In this document: positions 9,638 to 18,061 of the stretch, piece after piece
How the letters are laid out: every line of letters begins with the position of its first letter
Position numbering within the stretch: position 1 is the first letter of the stretch
Assembly: GCA_964352625.1 (NCBI GenBank)
Contig: CAYGSD010000011.1
Coordinates: forward strand, 50,402 to 114,401
Origin: JAAEPI01 sp964352625
GTDB taxonomy: Bacteria > Bacteroidota > Bacteroidia > Cytophagales > Cyclobacteriaceae
Length of the DNA stretch: 64,000 nucleotides
Direction of reading: 5' to 3'
Program-made: the position numbers and the translations under genes
The notes under the pieces: generated by a model
The model's input: only the letters and a program-made list of their open reading frames with translations
Databases searched by the model: none
Told to the model about the DNA's origin: nothing

Positions 9638-10092
9638 TGGTGCTGTACCGTATCTCTTCAAAACTTCACGCTAATGATATTTCGGGTGCGGGTGCTGCAC
9701 TGTATGGAGGAAGATGGAATCCAAAGGGCTTGCCCATGCTGTACACCTCTGAGCACGTGTCTTTAGCTGCCCTGGAAATCGTGGCGAACTTGTCCTCCGG
9801 CCATTTCAACAACCATCTTTACTTGTCAGAAATTTACTTTCCCGATCATTTGGCTATCGATGAACCAACGGAGCTGCCAGCCGGGTGGAACGGCTTTCCG
9901 CATCGCAGCAGCACCGTCTCCATTGGCAGACAGTTCCTTGAGAGCGGCGGTCTTTGCTTGAAGGTGCCGAGTGCCATTATCTCTTCAGAATTCAATTTTC
10001 TTTTGAATCCACTTCACGGAGACTTTGATCAGGTCAGGGTGTTGGATACAAAACCGCTGATCCTTGACCATCGACTTTTCATGAAGGGTTGA
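9637..10092 (+). CDS. RES-domain toxin
   Basis: A 151-residue RES protein named for conserved Arg, Glu and Ser. Here the Arg is in YGGRWNPKG, the Glu in SLAALEIVANLS, and the Ser probably in VPSAIISSE. Characterised RES toxins deplete cellular NAD+ and stop growth; the same is inferred here. The ATG at 9637 shares one base with the antitoxin stop. An in-frame GTG at 9634 would add one residue only. All key motifs are intact, so the module looks functional. Confidence 0.9.
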   Translation: MVLYRISSKLHANDISGAGAALYGGRWNPKGLPMLYTSEHVSLAALEIVANLSSGHFNNHLYLSEIYFPDHLAIDEPTELPAGWNGFPHRSSTVSIGRQFLESGGLCLKVPSAIISSEFNFLLNPLHGDFDQVRVLDTKPLILDHRLFMKG

Positions 10093-10373
10093 GGAGTCCA
10101 TTAAGACTTGGTCCTAGATTCTTCGCTCTGCTCAGAAGGACGGAGTGGAAATGTGCTGTACAAAAAACCGAGCGTCAGTCTGAGGAACGAAGAGTCCAAA
10201 GGATAGTAAGAGATTCTCCACCTCGGCTACATAGCTGTAGGCTGATTCAGAATGACGGAGAGTAGATTTGACTTAGGTCACAAAGATTCCTGCGGAATGA
10301 CTTCTACTGTGTCAATACTGGTAAGAGCCGAGGGGCGTAAGATTCCTTCAGAATGACTTCCTACTCCAATGAA
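10093..10373. repeat. Cluster of short dispersed repeats (AGATTC...CAGAATGAC type)
   Basis: This 281-base gene-free stretch holds several diverged copies of one motif in both orientations: 10116-10143 (forward), 10174-10196 (inverted), 10211-10258 (expanded), 10284-10301 and 10340-10358. The core is AGATTC, a few bases, then GGAATGAC or CAGAATGAC. Pairs of opposed copies can fold as hairpins. Similar intergenic repeats are common in Bacteroidota chromosomes. No ORF, promoter or RNA gene was seen. Confidence 0.7.
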
Positions 10374-10706
10374 TCATTGTCCTTTAAGGGTAGTTTTTCT
10401 TTTTCGTTCCTTCCTGGTAGAGCTGTAGTGGTGATGAATCGTCTGGATGAAGCTAAGGATGACACCCAACCCAACAATTATGTAGACTAACGTGAAAACC
10501 TTACCAGCATCAGTGGCCGGTGAAAAATCCCCATAGCCAATGGTCGTGAGCGTGATGACAGAAAAGTAGAGTGAATCTAGCCAAGTCCAACCTTCGAGGT
10601 AATGGTAGATTACTGTACCAATCGCTAGGATGATGTTAGTGGTGATGAGCAGGTCTCGGTACGCTTTGTCACTGAGAAAGGACTTAATTGTTTCGAAGAA
10701 GATCAT
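10374..10706 (-). CDS. Small two-TM potassium channel (Ion_trans_2)
   Basis: A 110-residue KcsA-type pore protein: helix TM1 (LLITTNIILAIGTVIYHYLEG), a pore loop with the K+ selectivity filter TTIGYGDFSP, and TM2 (VFTLVYIIVGLGVILSFIQ). A basic C-terminal tail follows. No regulatory RCK domain is present. I place the start at the ATG at 10706. The reading frame stays open upstream to 10868, but that extension is the translation of the MITE-like repeat at 10763-10896 and is not channel sequence. Confidence 0.85.
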   Translation of the reverse strand: MIFFETIKSFLSDKAYRDLLITTNIILAIGTVIYHYLEGWTWLDSLYFSVITLTTIGYGDFSPATDAGKVFTLVYIIVGLGVILSFIQTIHHHYSSTRKERKRKTTLKGQ

Positions 10707-10762
10707 ATCGTTATTTTTTTCGAACCAAATTTGAAGATTCTTGGTGAATGAAAGGCATAAAA

Positions 10763-10896
10763 AACAGGCTGTCTCAAAAGTCACTAATGTCATGTTGAGC
10801 TTGTCGAAACATTTCCAATTTGAAGGGAAACCACATTTCGACAGGCTCAATGTGACAAAAGAATCCACGTTCTGTAGACTTTTGAGACAGCCTGTT
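10763..10896. mobile_element. MITE-like element with 20-base terminal inverted repeats
   Basis: Perfect 20-base terminal inverted repeats lie at 10763-10782 (AACAGGCTGTCTCAAAAGTC) and 10877-10896. Inside is a second imperfect inverted pair: 10789-10811 (GTCATGTTGAGCTTGTCGAA...) and its counterpart near 10832-10855. At 134 bases the element codes for nothing and would need a transposase from elsewhere. It lies between the channel gene and the S9 peptidase gene, upstream of the former and downstream of the latter. Confidence 0.7.
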
Positions 10897-10917
10897 CTCT
10901 GATAGGAGGTTTTAAGA

Positions 10918-13083
10918 CTACTCTTTTATCCCTTCCAGGTTGAGAAAGAAGGCATATTCTAAAGCTGTTGTCTTATATCGTTTGAATCGTCCTGAAGCTC
11001 CACCATGCCCGGCTTCCATGTCACAGTCCATGATCAAGATGTTATTGTCCGTTTTCATGTCGCGAAGCTTAGCCACCCACTTGGCTGGCTCCCAGTACTG
11101 CACCTGAGAGTCAAAAAGACCTGTGGTCACAAGCATGTTGGGATAATCCTGTTCTTTCACCTGATCGTAGGGTGAATAGGAAAGCATGTATTCGTAAGAA
11201 TCCTTGTTCTTAGGATTCCCCCATTCGTCAAACTCATTGGTCGTTAGAGGAATACTTTCATCAAGCATGGTGCTCACCACATCCACGAAAGGAACAGCAG
11301 CAACCACACCATTGTAAAGTTCAGGATTCATGTTCACAATGGCACCCATCAAAAGTCCGCCAGCACTACCGCCCATGGCGTAGAGATGATCGGCGGATGT
11401 ATATTTTTCATCTATCAGGAATTTAGAACAGTCAACATAATCGTTGAATGTATTTTGCTTTTTGAACATTTTTCCGTCCTCGTACCATTGTCTTCCCATG
11501 AGCTGGCCACCTCGAATGTGGGCAATGGCGAAAGCGAAACCACGATCCAAAAGTGAAAGTCTCACGGAACTAAAGTACGCGTCTACGGTGCTACCATAGG
11601 AACCGTACGCATAGAGTAGGAGAGGGCCTTTGCCGTTTTTTTCAAAACCCTTTTTGTACACAATAGAAATTGGCACTTTCACGCCATCTCTGGCTGTAGC
11701 CCAAATTCTCTCGGTCTTGTACTCATCAGGATTGTGACCACCGACGACCTCCGCTTGCTTTTTCAAGACTTTTTCTTTGGTCTTCATGTTGTAATCGTAG
11801 GTGGAGTTGGGAGTGGTCATGGACTGGTAGCCAAAGCGCAACAAATCAGTGTTGAAATCCACGTTGGTTGTGGTGTAGGCTGTGTAGGCTTCTTCACCAA
11901 AATCAAGATAGTGCTCATCGCCTGTTTTCTGATTGATCACCCGCAGGTTGGTCAAACCATTACTTCTTTCATCCAAAACCATGAACTCTTTGAAAATGTC
12001 CACTCCCTCTAGCAGGACATCTTCCCGATGCGCAATCACCTCTTTCCAGTTTTCTACACCAGTGGCATTGTCCGGAGTTTCCATGAGTCGGAAATTCGTT
12101 GCGTCCAGGTTAGTTCTGATGTAAAATTTGTTTTCGAAGTGATAGATGCTGTATTCGTGTTTGTCACCTCTGGGGATGAATTGCTGGAATTTACCGGTGG
12201 GGTTGTTTGCATCCAGAATGTGATAGTCACTTACGAGCGTACTGCTGTTCCAGATGGTGATGAATTTGTCAGACTTGGATTTGTACACACCAATGTAGTA
12301 GCTCGGATCTTTCTCCTCGTACACCAATTCGTCTTGGGAAACATCGGTACCCAGTTTATGCCTCCAGACTTTTTCTGATAGCAGGGAAACCTTGTTTTTG
12401 GTGGTGTAGAAATAGTACTGCCCATCGTTTGACCAGGCACCTCCGGCTGTGGTGTTCGGGATTTCATCATCCAAGTACTGCCCTGTCTCCAGGTCTTTGA
12501 ATTTGATGGTGTAGACACGGCGCGAAAGCGTATCCTCACCAAACGCCACCATCATGTTGGTAGGTCCCACGTTCATTCCTCCCACATCGTAGTAGCTGCG
12601 TCCTTCTGCCATGCCGTTCACATTGAGCAGGATTTCTTCTTCGGCCTCCAATGTGCCTTTCTTGCGGGCGTAGATGGGGTATTCTTTTCCTTCTTCGAAT
12701 CGGGTGTAGTACCAGTAGCCGTTTTGGAAGTACGGCACGGACTCATCGTCTTGCTTGATCCTGCCCACGATTTCGTCATATAGTTTTTGCTGTAGGTCTT
12801 CGGTTTCCTTCATGACCTCACGGGTGTAGTCGTTTTCCAGATTGAGGTAGGTGAGTACGTTTTGTGTCTGTTCATCTGGCTGCTCGGCCGTTTTTTGTTC
12901 GTCGGTCAGGCGCATCCAGAAGTACGGGTCTACACGTTCGTATCCATGAATGGAAAGCACAGAGTCTTTCTTTTCGGCAATTGGTGGTTTCAAGTCAGTT
13001 GAGTTTTGAGTGCTGTCAGTCGAACAAGCCGCAAAAAAAAGGGATGCAGCCACCCACGACAAGTGAAGAAGGGTTTTTTTCAT
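10918..13083 (-). CDS. S9-family oligopeptidase B-like serine peptidase, lipoprotein
   Basis: A 721-residue prolyl-oligopeptidase-family enzyme. An N-terminal lipobox (LFFAACS, Cys near residue 20) predicts a lipid-anchored periplasmic or outer-membrane protein. A seven-bladed propeller domain follows to about residue 450, then the alpha/beta-hydrolase domain. The catalytic triad is visible: Ser in GGSAGG (about 572), Asp in TGLFDSQV (about 655) and His in MEAGHGG (about 691). The family cleaves short peptides, oligopeptidase B types after basic residues. It stands alone on the minus strand, with the MITE-like element just past its stop. Confidence 0.93.
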   Translation of the reverse strand: MKKTLLHLSWVAASLFFAACSTDSTQNSTDLKPPIAEKKDSVLSIHGYERVDPYFWMRLTDEQKTAEQPDEQTQNVLTYLNLENDYTREVMKETEDLQQKLYDEIVGRIKQDDESVPYFQNGYWYYTRFEEGKEYPIYARKKGTLEAEEEILLNVNGMAEGRSYYDVGGMNVGPTNMMVAFGEDTLSRRVYTIKFKDLETGQYLDDEIPNTTAGGAWSNDGQYYFYTTKNKVSLLSEKVWRHKLGTDVSQDELVYEEKDPSYYIGVYKSKSDKFITIWNSSTLVSDYHILDANNPTGKFQQFIPRGDKHEYSIYHFENKFYIRTNLDATNFRLMETPDNATGVENWKEVIAHREDVLLEGVDIFKEFMVLDERSNGLTNLRVINQKTGDEHYLDFGEEAYTAYTTTNVDFNTDLLRFGYQSMTTPNSTYDYNMKTKEKVLKKQAEVVGGHNPDEYKTERIWATARDGVKVPISIVYKKGFEKNGKGPLLLYAYGSYGSTVDAYFSSVRLSLLDRGFAFAIAHIRGGQLMGRQWYEDGKMFKKQNTFNDYVDCSKFLIDEKYTSADHLYAMGGSAGGLLMGAIVNMNPELYNGVVAAVPFVDVVSTMLDESIPLTTNEFDEWGNPKNKDSYEYMLSYSPYDQVKEQDYPNMLVTTGLFDSQVQYWEPAKWVAKLRDMKTDNNILIMDCDMEAGHGGASGRFKRYKTTALEYAFFLNLEGIKE

Positions 13084-13162
13084 GTTGTTGGAATTTTAGA
13101 ATGACGAATCTAGGCAGATTCAACATGAAAAATAAGAAAAAGTGATTAGTGGAAAAGCTAAA

Positions 13163-13621
13163 TCAAGGACTGATATAGTACTTCACGGCTGAGCCGTCGG
13201 CGAATTCTATTTCCACATGGAAGGGCTTGGGGTCGCCGGCCCAGATGTCGTACACGTCCTTGTTGAAATAGACCCAGTCGATATCGGTAGATCCTGTTGG
13301 GCTTTCCCAAAAAGGTTTAGACCCCACGCCACCAAAAAATTTATGAAAGGCTTTTTTTTCTGGCGTCTGGGCTTCATACTCCGCATAGAAGTAATAGACG
13401 TCTGCGTTCGCCTTCTTTAGACTTAAATAAATAGGGGTTCTGTCCCCCTTATCGTGCTTGCCAAGCGTTGCTGTAAATGTCGTTTTTGTCGTGCCGCTCC
13501 ACGTGCCATCTACCTTTTTTTCAATGTACACGTTGCTGTAATTTTTGTCCTGTGCATAGGCCAAAGAAACAGTAGTCAATAAGCCAGCTAGTAATATGAT
13601 GCGGAGGTGAGGAGTTTTCAT
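13163..13621 (-). CDS. Secreted protein of unknown function
   Basis: A 152-residue protein with a clear signal peptide (MKTPHLRIILLAG... ending AYAQ). The mature part of about 128 residues is rich in aromatic residues and beta-strand-like pattern, with no cysteines and no recognised motif. It starts 34 bases past the sucC terminator hairpin on the same strand, so it probably has its own promoter. I cannot name a family. Confidence 0.75.
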   Translation of the reverse strand: MKTPHLRIILLAGLLTTVSLAYAQDKNYSNVYIEKKVDGTWSGTTKTTFTATLGKHDKGDRTPIYLSLKKANADVYYFYAEYEAQTPEKKAFHKFFGGVGSKPFWESPTGSTDIDWVYFNKDVYDIWAGDPKPFHVEIEFADGSAVKYYISP

Positions 13622-13649
13622 GGTAATTGATTTAGGGAGTCGTAATATA

Positions 13650-13674
13650 GAAAAAGCCGTTCAAATGAACGGCT
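13650..13674 (-). terminator. Rho-independent terminator of sucC
   Basis: On the minus strand a perfect 9-base stem (AGCCGTTCA / TGAACGGCT, 13655-13674) with a 2-base centre is followed by a run of U (complement of the A run from 13650). It lies about 50 bases past the sucC stop and is the clearest intrinsic terminator in the window. Confidence 0.88.
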
Positions 13675-13719
13675 CTGATTTTCTATGTGTGCATGTCTTT
13701 GAGGCCATCTGCCTCACCA

Positions 13720-14931
13720 CTAGGCCAGCACCTCTCGCACTTTATCTGCGGCATCTTTCAGTACAATCGCTGAAGTCACTTTCAGCCCTGAGTTTTCTAT
13801 GATCTGGGCACCTTCTTCTGCATTGGTTCCCTGCAAACGGACAATGATCGGAATATTAATAGTCCCAATGTTTTTATAGGCCTCTACCACGCCGTTGGCC
13901 ACTCTGTCGCAGCGCACAATTCCTCCGAATATGTTGATCAGGATGGCTTTCACGTTAGGGTCTTTCAGGATAATTCGGAAACCAGCTTCTACGGTTTTGG
14001 CATTTGCCCCGCCTCCCACGTCCAGGAAGTTGGCAGGCTCTCCGCCTGAGAGTTTGATGATGTCCATGGTGGCCATGGCCAGCCCGGCTCCATTCACCAT
14101 ACAACCCACGTTTCCGTCGAGCTTCACGTAGTTCAGGCCAAATTCCCCAGCTTCTATTTCAGCCGGATCTTCTTCTGATTTGTCTCGTAGTTCGGCAAGA
14201 TCCTTATGTCTGAAAAGTGCGTTTTCGTCCAAATCCACTTTAGCGTCTACTGCCAATATTTTGTTGTCAGACGTTTTTAGCACCGGGTTGATTTCGAACA
14301 TGGATGAGTCCGTGCCAAGGAAAGCGTTGTACAATGAATTGATAAACTTCACCATTCCTTTGAATGCTTCACCTTCAAGACCGAGCGCGAATGCTACCTT
14401 TCTTGCCTGAAAACCTTGTAATCCCACGGCAGGGTCAATCCATTCTTTGAAAATCTTCTCAGGCGTATTTTCAGCGACTTCTTCAATGTCCATTCCTCCC
14501 TCAGTGGAGGCCATGATCACGTTTTGTCCGGTCGCTCTGTCTAGCAGGATAGAGATGTAATATTCCTTTGGTTCGTTTTCGCCAGGGTAATACACGTCTT
14601 GAGCGATCAAAACCTTATTTACTCTTTTGCCCTCCGGGCCTGTCTGGTGCGTGACTAATTTCCCACCGATGATGGCTTCTGCTTTTGGTTTTACCTCATC
14701 AAGGCTTTTTGCCAATACCACCCCATTGGAACCTGTTTCCTCTACTTTTCCTTTTCCTCTACCGCCCGCATGAATCTGCGCTTTGATCACGTACCAGCTC
14801 GTACCTGTATCTCTATGAAGTTGCTTAGCGGCTTCCACTGCTTTGTCTGGATTCTCTGCCACTATTCCTTCTTGGATGGTAACACCGTATGATTTTAGAA
14901 TTTCTTTGGCCTGGTACTCGTGAATATTCAT
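13720..14931 (-). CDS. sucC: Succinyl-CoA synthetase, ADP-forming, beta subunit
   Basis: The beta subunit of the TCA-cycle enzyme that interconverts succinyl-CoA and succinate with ATP formation. The 403-residue protein has the ATP-grasp domain (MNIHEYQAKEILKSYGV, IKAQIHAGGRGKGKV, MASTEGGMDIEEVA) and the C-terminal ligase domain (NPLK-like EINPVL, NGAGLAMATMDIIKLSGG, NIFGGIVRCDRVA). It is full length. sucD is not adjacent in this window. A promoter at 14951-14982 and a terminator at 13650-13674 suggest a single-gene transcript. Confidence 0.97.
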   Translation of the reverse strand: MNIHEYQAKEILKSYGVTIQEGIVAENPDKAVEAAKQLHRDTGTSWYVIKAQIHAGGRGKGKVEETGSNGVVLAKSLDEVKPKAEAIIGGKLVTHQTGPEGKRVNKVLIAQDVYYPGENEPKEYYISILLDRATGQNVIMASTEGGMDIEEVAENTPEKIFKEWIDPAVGLQGFQARKVAFALGLEGEAFKGMVKFINSLYNAFLGTDSSMFEINPVLKTSDNKILAVDAKVDLDENALFRHKDLAELRDKSEEDPAEIEAGEFGLNYVKLDGNVGCMVNGAGLAMATMDIIKLSGGEPANFLDVGGGANAKTVEAGFRIILKDPNVKAILINIFGGIVRCDRVANGVVEAYKNIGTINIPIIVRLQGTNAEEGAQIIENSGLKVTSAIVLKDAADKVREVLA

Positions 14932-14950
14932 GTATTAGGTATTTTTTCTG

Positions 14951-14982
14951 CGAATCTAATGGGTTCAAAATGCTTTCGCAAA
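14951..14982 (-). promoter_or_regulatory. Probable sigma-A type promoter of sucC
   Basis: On the minus strand TTTG (14982-14979) is followed after 20 bases by TAGATTCG (14958-14951). This resembles the Bacteroidota promoter TTTG-N19-21-TAnnTTTG with one mismatch in the -7 box. The sucC start codon is 19 bases further on. Confidence 0.55.
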
Positions 14983-15022
14983 GGAAGCCCTTTCAAGTTG
15001 AAATTGGTGCGAAGTGAAGTTC

Positions 15023-15030
15023 TATATTTG
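15023..15030 (+). promoter_or_regulatory. Exact TAnnTTTG -7 box in front of the lolD-like gene
   Basis: TATATTTG fits the Bacteroidota -7 consensus exactly. A TTG at 14998-15000 lies 22 bases upstream as a possible -33 element. The ATG at 15035 follows only four bases after the box, so the transcript would be leaderless or nearly so. This argues for 15035 and against the upstream GTG at 15014, which would lie inside the promoter. Confidence 0.6.
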
Positions 15031-15034
15031 CGGC

Positions 15035-15685
15035 ATGCTGAAGGCAACAGATATTCGGAAATCTTATGGCACGCTGGAAGTGCTCAAAGGGGTAAATCTC
15101 GAAATAGGGAAGGGGGAAATTGTGTCGATCGTGGGGGCATCTGGTGCGGGCAAAAGTACGCTACTCCATGTGCTAGGCACGCTGGACCGACCGGATCATG
15201 GGGAGGTGACACTGGACAATGAATCCCTCTTTGGGTTCTCCGATAAGAAGCTCGCCTCCATGCGCAACAAGCACATTGGGTTTGTGTTTCAGTTTCACAA
15301 TTTGTTGCCTGAGTTCACCGCGCTGGAAAACATCTGCATGCCGGGCTACATTGCGAATCGTCCTGAAAAGGAACTTCATGAGGCAGGGCAGAAGCTGTTG
15401 GAAAAACTGGGCATATCAGAACGTGCAAGTCATTTCCCTTCTCAATTATCCGGGGGCGAACAGCAAAGGGTTTCTGTGGCCAGGGCGCTCATTAACAATC
15501 CGGCCATTGTCTTCGCAGATGAACCAAGCGGCAATCTGGACAGCCACAATGCCGATGAATTGCATAAGCTTTTTTTCCAACTCCGGGACGAGCTGAACCA
15601 GACCTTCGTTCTTGTCACGCACAATGAGGAGTTGGCCGAAATGGCCGATCGGAGACTTGAGATAAAGGACGGGCGAATAGATTGA
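15035..15685 (+). CDS. lolD: LolD-like ABC transporter ATP-binding protein
   Basis: A 216-residue ATPase of the LolD/MacB-type group, which drives release of lipoproteins from the inner membrane or related extrusion steps. Visible are Walker A (GASGAGKST), Q-loop (FVFQFHNLLPEFTALEN, typical of LolD), signature LSGGEQQRVSVARAL, Walker B (IVFADEPSGNLD) and the H-loop (VLVTHNEELA). No LolC/E permease is adjacent, so the partner must be encoded elsewhere. Its stop overlaps the next gene (TGATG). Confidence 0.85.
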   Translation: MLKATDIRKSYGTLEVLKGVNLEIGKGEIVSIVGASGAGKSTLLHVLGTLDRPDHGEVTLDNESLFGFSDKKLASMRNKHIGFVFQFHNLLPEFTALENICMPGYIANRPEKELHEAGQKLLEKLGISERASHFPSQLSGGEQQRVSVARALINNPAIVFADEPSGNLDSHNADELHKLFFQLRDELNQTFVLVTHNEELAEMADRRLEIKDGRID

Positions 15686-16518
15686 TGAAGATATCCAAGG
15701 GCGTTATTTACATGCTCATTGCGACCTTCACTTTCGCATTGATGAACGTTTTCGTGAAGGCCGTCCCGCACATTCCGGCAGTGGAGATTATTCTGTTCCG
15801 GTCGGTCATTTCACTTGTGATCAGTGTGGCGCTCTTGCGGCAGCAGTCTGTGAGCATTTGGGGAAAGAACAAGCCTATCCTTATTGCCCGAGGAGTGGCT
15901 GGAGCCATTGCCCTCCTGATTTTCTTTCAGCTTTTGCAGGAAATTCCTTTGGCTGCTGCATCCTCTCTGGCGTATCTGGCGCCCATCTTCACCACCATCA
16001 TTGGGATATTCATAGTCAAGGAGCGAATCAAACCGATTCAATGGATTTTCTTTTTGATCAGTTTTGGTGGGGTTTTGATGATTCAGGGGTTCGATTCCCG
16101 GATCGAATTCATTCATTTGATCATGGGGATTGCCACCTCTTTCTTCATGGGGCTGGCCTACAATTTCATCAGGAAGCTGAAGACCAGTGAGCACCCGCTG
16201 GTGATCATTTTTTACTTCCCATTAGTCATGCTGCCGATTTCGGGAATTTGGTCAGGGTTTGTGTGGGAGATGCCACAGGGCATGGATTGGTTATACTTAC
16301 TTATGGTGGGCGTACTCACTCAGATTGCACAGTTTTTCATGACTAAGTCGTATCAGACAGAGGAGCTCGGCGTGGTGAGCATTGTGAATTACGTGGGTAT
16401 CGTTTTCTCGCTTTCCTTTGGGTGGGTATTCTTTGATGAAATTTTCAATGTGCTTACATTCGTAGGCATGGGGCTGGTGGTTGCCGGAGTGGTAGCCAAT
16501 GTTCTTTTTAAGCGATGA
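15685..16518 (+). CDS. EamA/DMT-family transporter
   Basis: A 277-residue integral membrane protein with ten predicted helices arranged as two EamA repeats, for example GVIYMLIATFTFALMNVF at the start and VAAASSLAYLAP-like pore helices (PLAAASSLAYLAPIFTTIIG). Family members export metabolites or amino acids; the substrate is unknown. The start codon shares one base with the lolD stop, and the stop overlaps the next start by four bases (ATGA). The four genes from 15035 to 18006 form one transcription unit. Confidence 0.88.
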   Translation: MKISKGVIYMLIATFTFALMNVFVKAVPHIPAVEIILFRSVISLVISVALLRQQSVSIWGKNKPILIARGVAGAIALLIFFQLLQEIPLAAASSLAYLAPIFTTIIGIFIVKERIKPIQWIFFLISFGGVLMIQGFDSRIEFIHLIMGIATSFFMGLAYNFIRKLKTSEHPLVIIFYFPLVMLPISGIWSGFVWEMPQGMDWLYLLMVGVLTQIAQFFMTKSYQTEELGVVSIVNYVGIVFSLSFGWVFFDEIFNVLTFVGMGLVVAGVVANVLFKR

Positions 16519-16955
16519 AGTTCAACACGTACAAGGCCAGAGTGAATATCGGCGTTTCCATTTTTTTGGTTTGGATGATCGTGCAATTTTTTAGGGCAAC
16601 ATTCGGAGGTGAGCCCTATCCAGCCATTTATTTGCCGGGTTTCCCCGGAAATGGCAGTCAGCCTGTGGAATCCCGTGAGCTCTATGTCAAGCAAGGGAAT
16701 AGTTACGTTCTAGTTACTCACAATGATGCGCCTTTTGGTCATAGCCGATTTCGAAAATTGGTCAGACAATTTTCTAAAGCCTTGGAGTCAGAGAATGATG
16801 AAGAGATACTAAGACAAGCCCAAGGACTTACTAGCATTAGGAAAGTTGAAGAAGGGGATAGTATTAAAATTGTGGAGGTAGTATGGTTGCCATCAAAAAG
16901 TGGGTACATCAAATCTTCAGGTTCTGAAATAAGATTTAAGCTTGAAAATGATTAA
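16515..16955 (+). CDS. Unknown single-TM protein paired with an HTTM-like gene
   Basis: A 146-residue protein with one N-terminal membrane helix (about residues 10-30) and a soluble, probably periplasmic domain. No family was recognised. It overlaps both neighbours (4 bases with the EamA gene, 8 with the HTTM-like gene), so translation is likely coupled. The tight overlap suggests a functional partner of the following membrane protein. Confidence 0.75.
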   Translation: MKFNTYKARVNIGVSIFLVWMIVQFFRATFGGEPYPAIYLPGFPGNGSQPVESRELYVKQGNSYVLVTHNDAPFGHSRFRKLVRQFSKALESENDEEILRQAQGLTSIRKVEEGDSIKIVEVVWLPSKSGYIKSSGSEIRFKLEND

Positions 16956-18006
16956 GAAAATCGAGCATTGGTTTCATCATCACTATGACTTTATCGGTGA
17001 TAAATCCATTAGTGCGTTTCGTGTGCTCTATGCTTTCTTCTTCCTCTTCGTAGGTGCAGGCACTTATGAAAGAATTTCGCAGATTTCGACCAGTCTGTAC
17101 AAACCAAGAAGAAGCTTGGCAAAATGGTTTGACTTACCGAATACAGAGTTTTTTATTGGGATCGATTATGTTCTGCTTATTTCTCTTGTTTGCCTGTTGT
17201 TTGGTTTCAGAACGCGCCTAAGTTCGTTGGTTGTTGGTATTACACTTATCGTCGGGAATTCATTTGAATATGGGTTTGGAAAAATCAGTCACGGTGACCT
17301 CTTTTTAATCTTCGTTCCATTGGTAATGGCTTTTTCTAATTGGGGACGATTTTACTCAGTTGATGAAAAGCTCGGAAAAACGAAGGAAGTTGTGAAATGG
17401 CCCGTGACCCTCATGTCTGTAGTGATTGGATTTGGCATGATGACGGCCGGTTTGCAGAAGCTAATTGGGGGATGGCTCAACATTGAATTTCAAGCAATCA
17501 GGTTTCATCTCTATAAGTCATATCTGAATCTGCGAGAGGGGCCACTTACACAATTATTTGTAGATATTCAGTCATTCGCCTTCTGGGAGGTGATGGACTA
17601 TGTAATTGTATTTTTTGAGTTGGGTTTTTTAGTAGCAGTCATAAACTACAAGCTTTTTCGAGGGTGGATTGTGGCCGCCTTATTTTTTCATGTGGGTGTG
17701 TTCTTGATTTTTGACATCACCTTTTCGAAGAATGTGATTGCATACTTTTTGTTTCTTGACTGGGTCGTGATTATGTATGTTTTGAAGGTAGAAAAAGCAT
17801 TGAATTTTATGGACAGACTTTTCACCTTTACGGGATTGGTCACAGGTCTAGCACTTTTCCTGGGCATGAAGATTTTTCTAGGAAACCCATTCATATCTCT
17901 ACATCTAGGATTGAACCGATTGACGAGCAGTCTATTTATGTTCTTGATCGCCTTTATTGTAATTGGGGTAGAGGTCTTCCGAAGGTTCATCTTGAGGAAG
18001 ACATAA
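16948..18006 (+). CDS. HTTM/DoxX-like polytopic membrane protein
   Basis: A 352-residue protein with about eight to nine membrane helices. The opening (SISAFRVLYAFFFLFVGAG), the LPNTEFF segment and the GKISHGDLFLIFVPLVMAF stretch resemble bacterial HTTM (vitamin K-dependent carboxylase N-terminal-like) and DoxX-like proteins, whose bacterial roles are mostly unknown. The ATG at 16948 is chosen; a TTG at 16942 would add two residues. It closes the lolD-EamA-unknown-HTTM unit. Confidence 0.7.
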   Translation: MIKKIEHWFHHHYDFIGDKSISAFRVLYAFFFLFVGAGTYERISQISTSLYKPRRSLAKWFDLPNTEFFIGIDYVLLISLVCLLFGFRTRLSSLVVGITLIVGNSFEYGFGKISHGDLFLIFVPLVMAFSNWGRFYSVDEKLGKTKEVVKWPVTLMSVVIGFGMMTAGLQKLIGGWLNIEFQAIRFHLYKSYLNLREGPLTQLFVDIQSFAFWEVMDYVIVFFELGFLVAVINYKLFRGWIVAALFFHVGVFLIFDITFSKNVIAYFLFLDWVVIMYVLKVEKALNFMDRLFTFTGLVTGLALFLGMKIFLGNPFISLHLGLNRLTSSLFMFLIAFIVIGVEVFRRFILRKT

Positions 18007-18014
18007 ATTGTCTT

Positions 18015-18045
18015 TTTGAAATAATCACTTAGTTAGATTTCTTTG
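18015..18045 (+). promoter_or_regulatory. Possible promoter of yebC
   Basis: TTTG at 18015-18018 is followed after 19 bases by TTTCTTTG (18038-18045), one mismatch from TAnnTTTG. The yebC ATG is 16 bases downstream. Spacing is right but the -7 box is imperfect. Confidence 0.4.
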
Positions 18046-18061
18046 CGAAAATTTTTTAGAA

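Noticed and set aside
10707..10868. N-terminal extension of the potassium channel
   Set aside because: Encoded by the MITE-like repeat; the channel starts naturally at the ATG at 10706.
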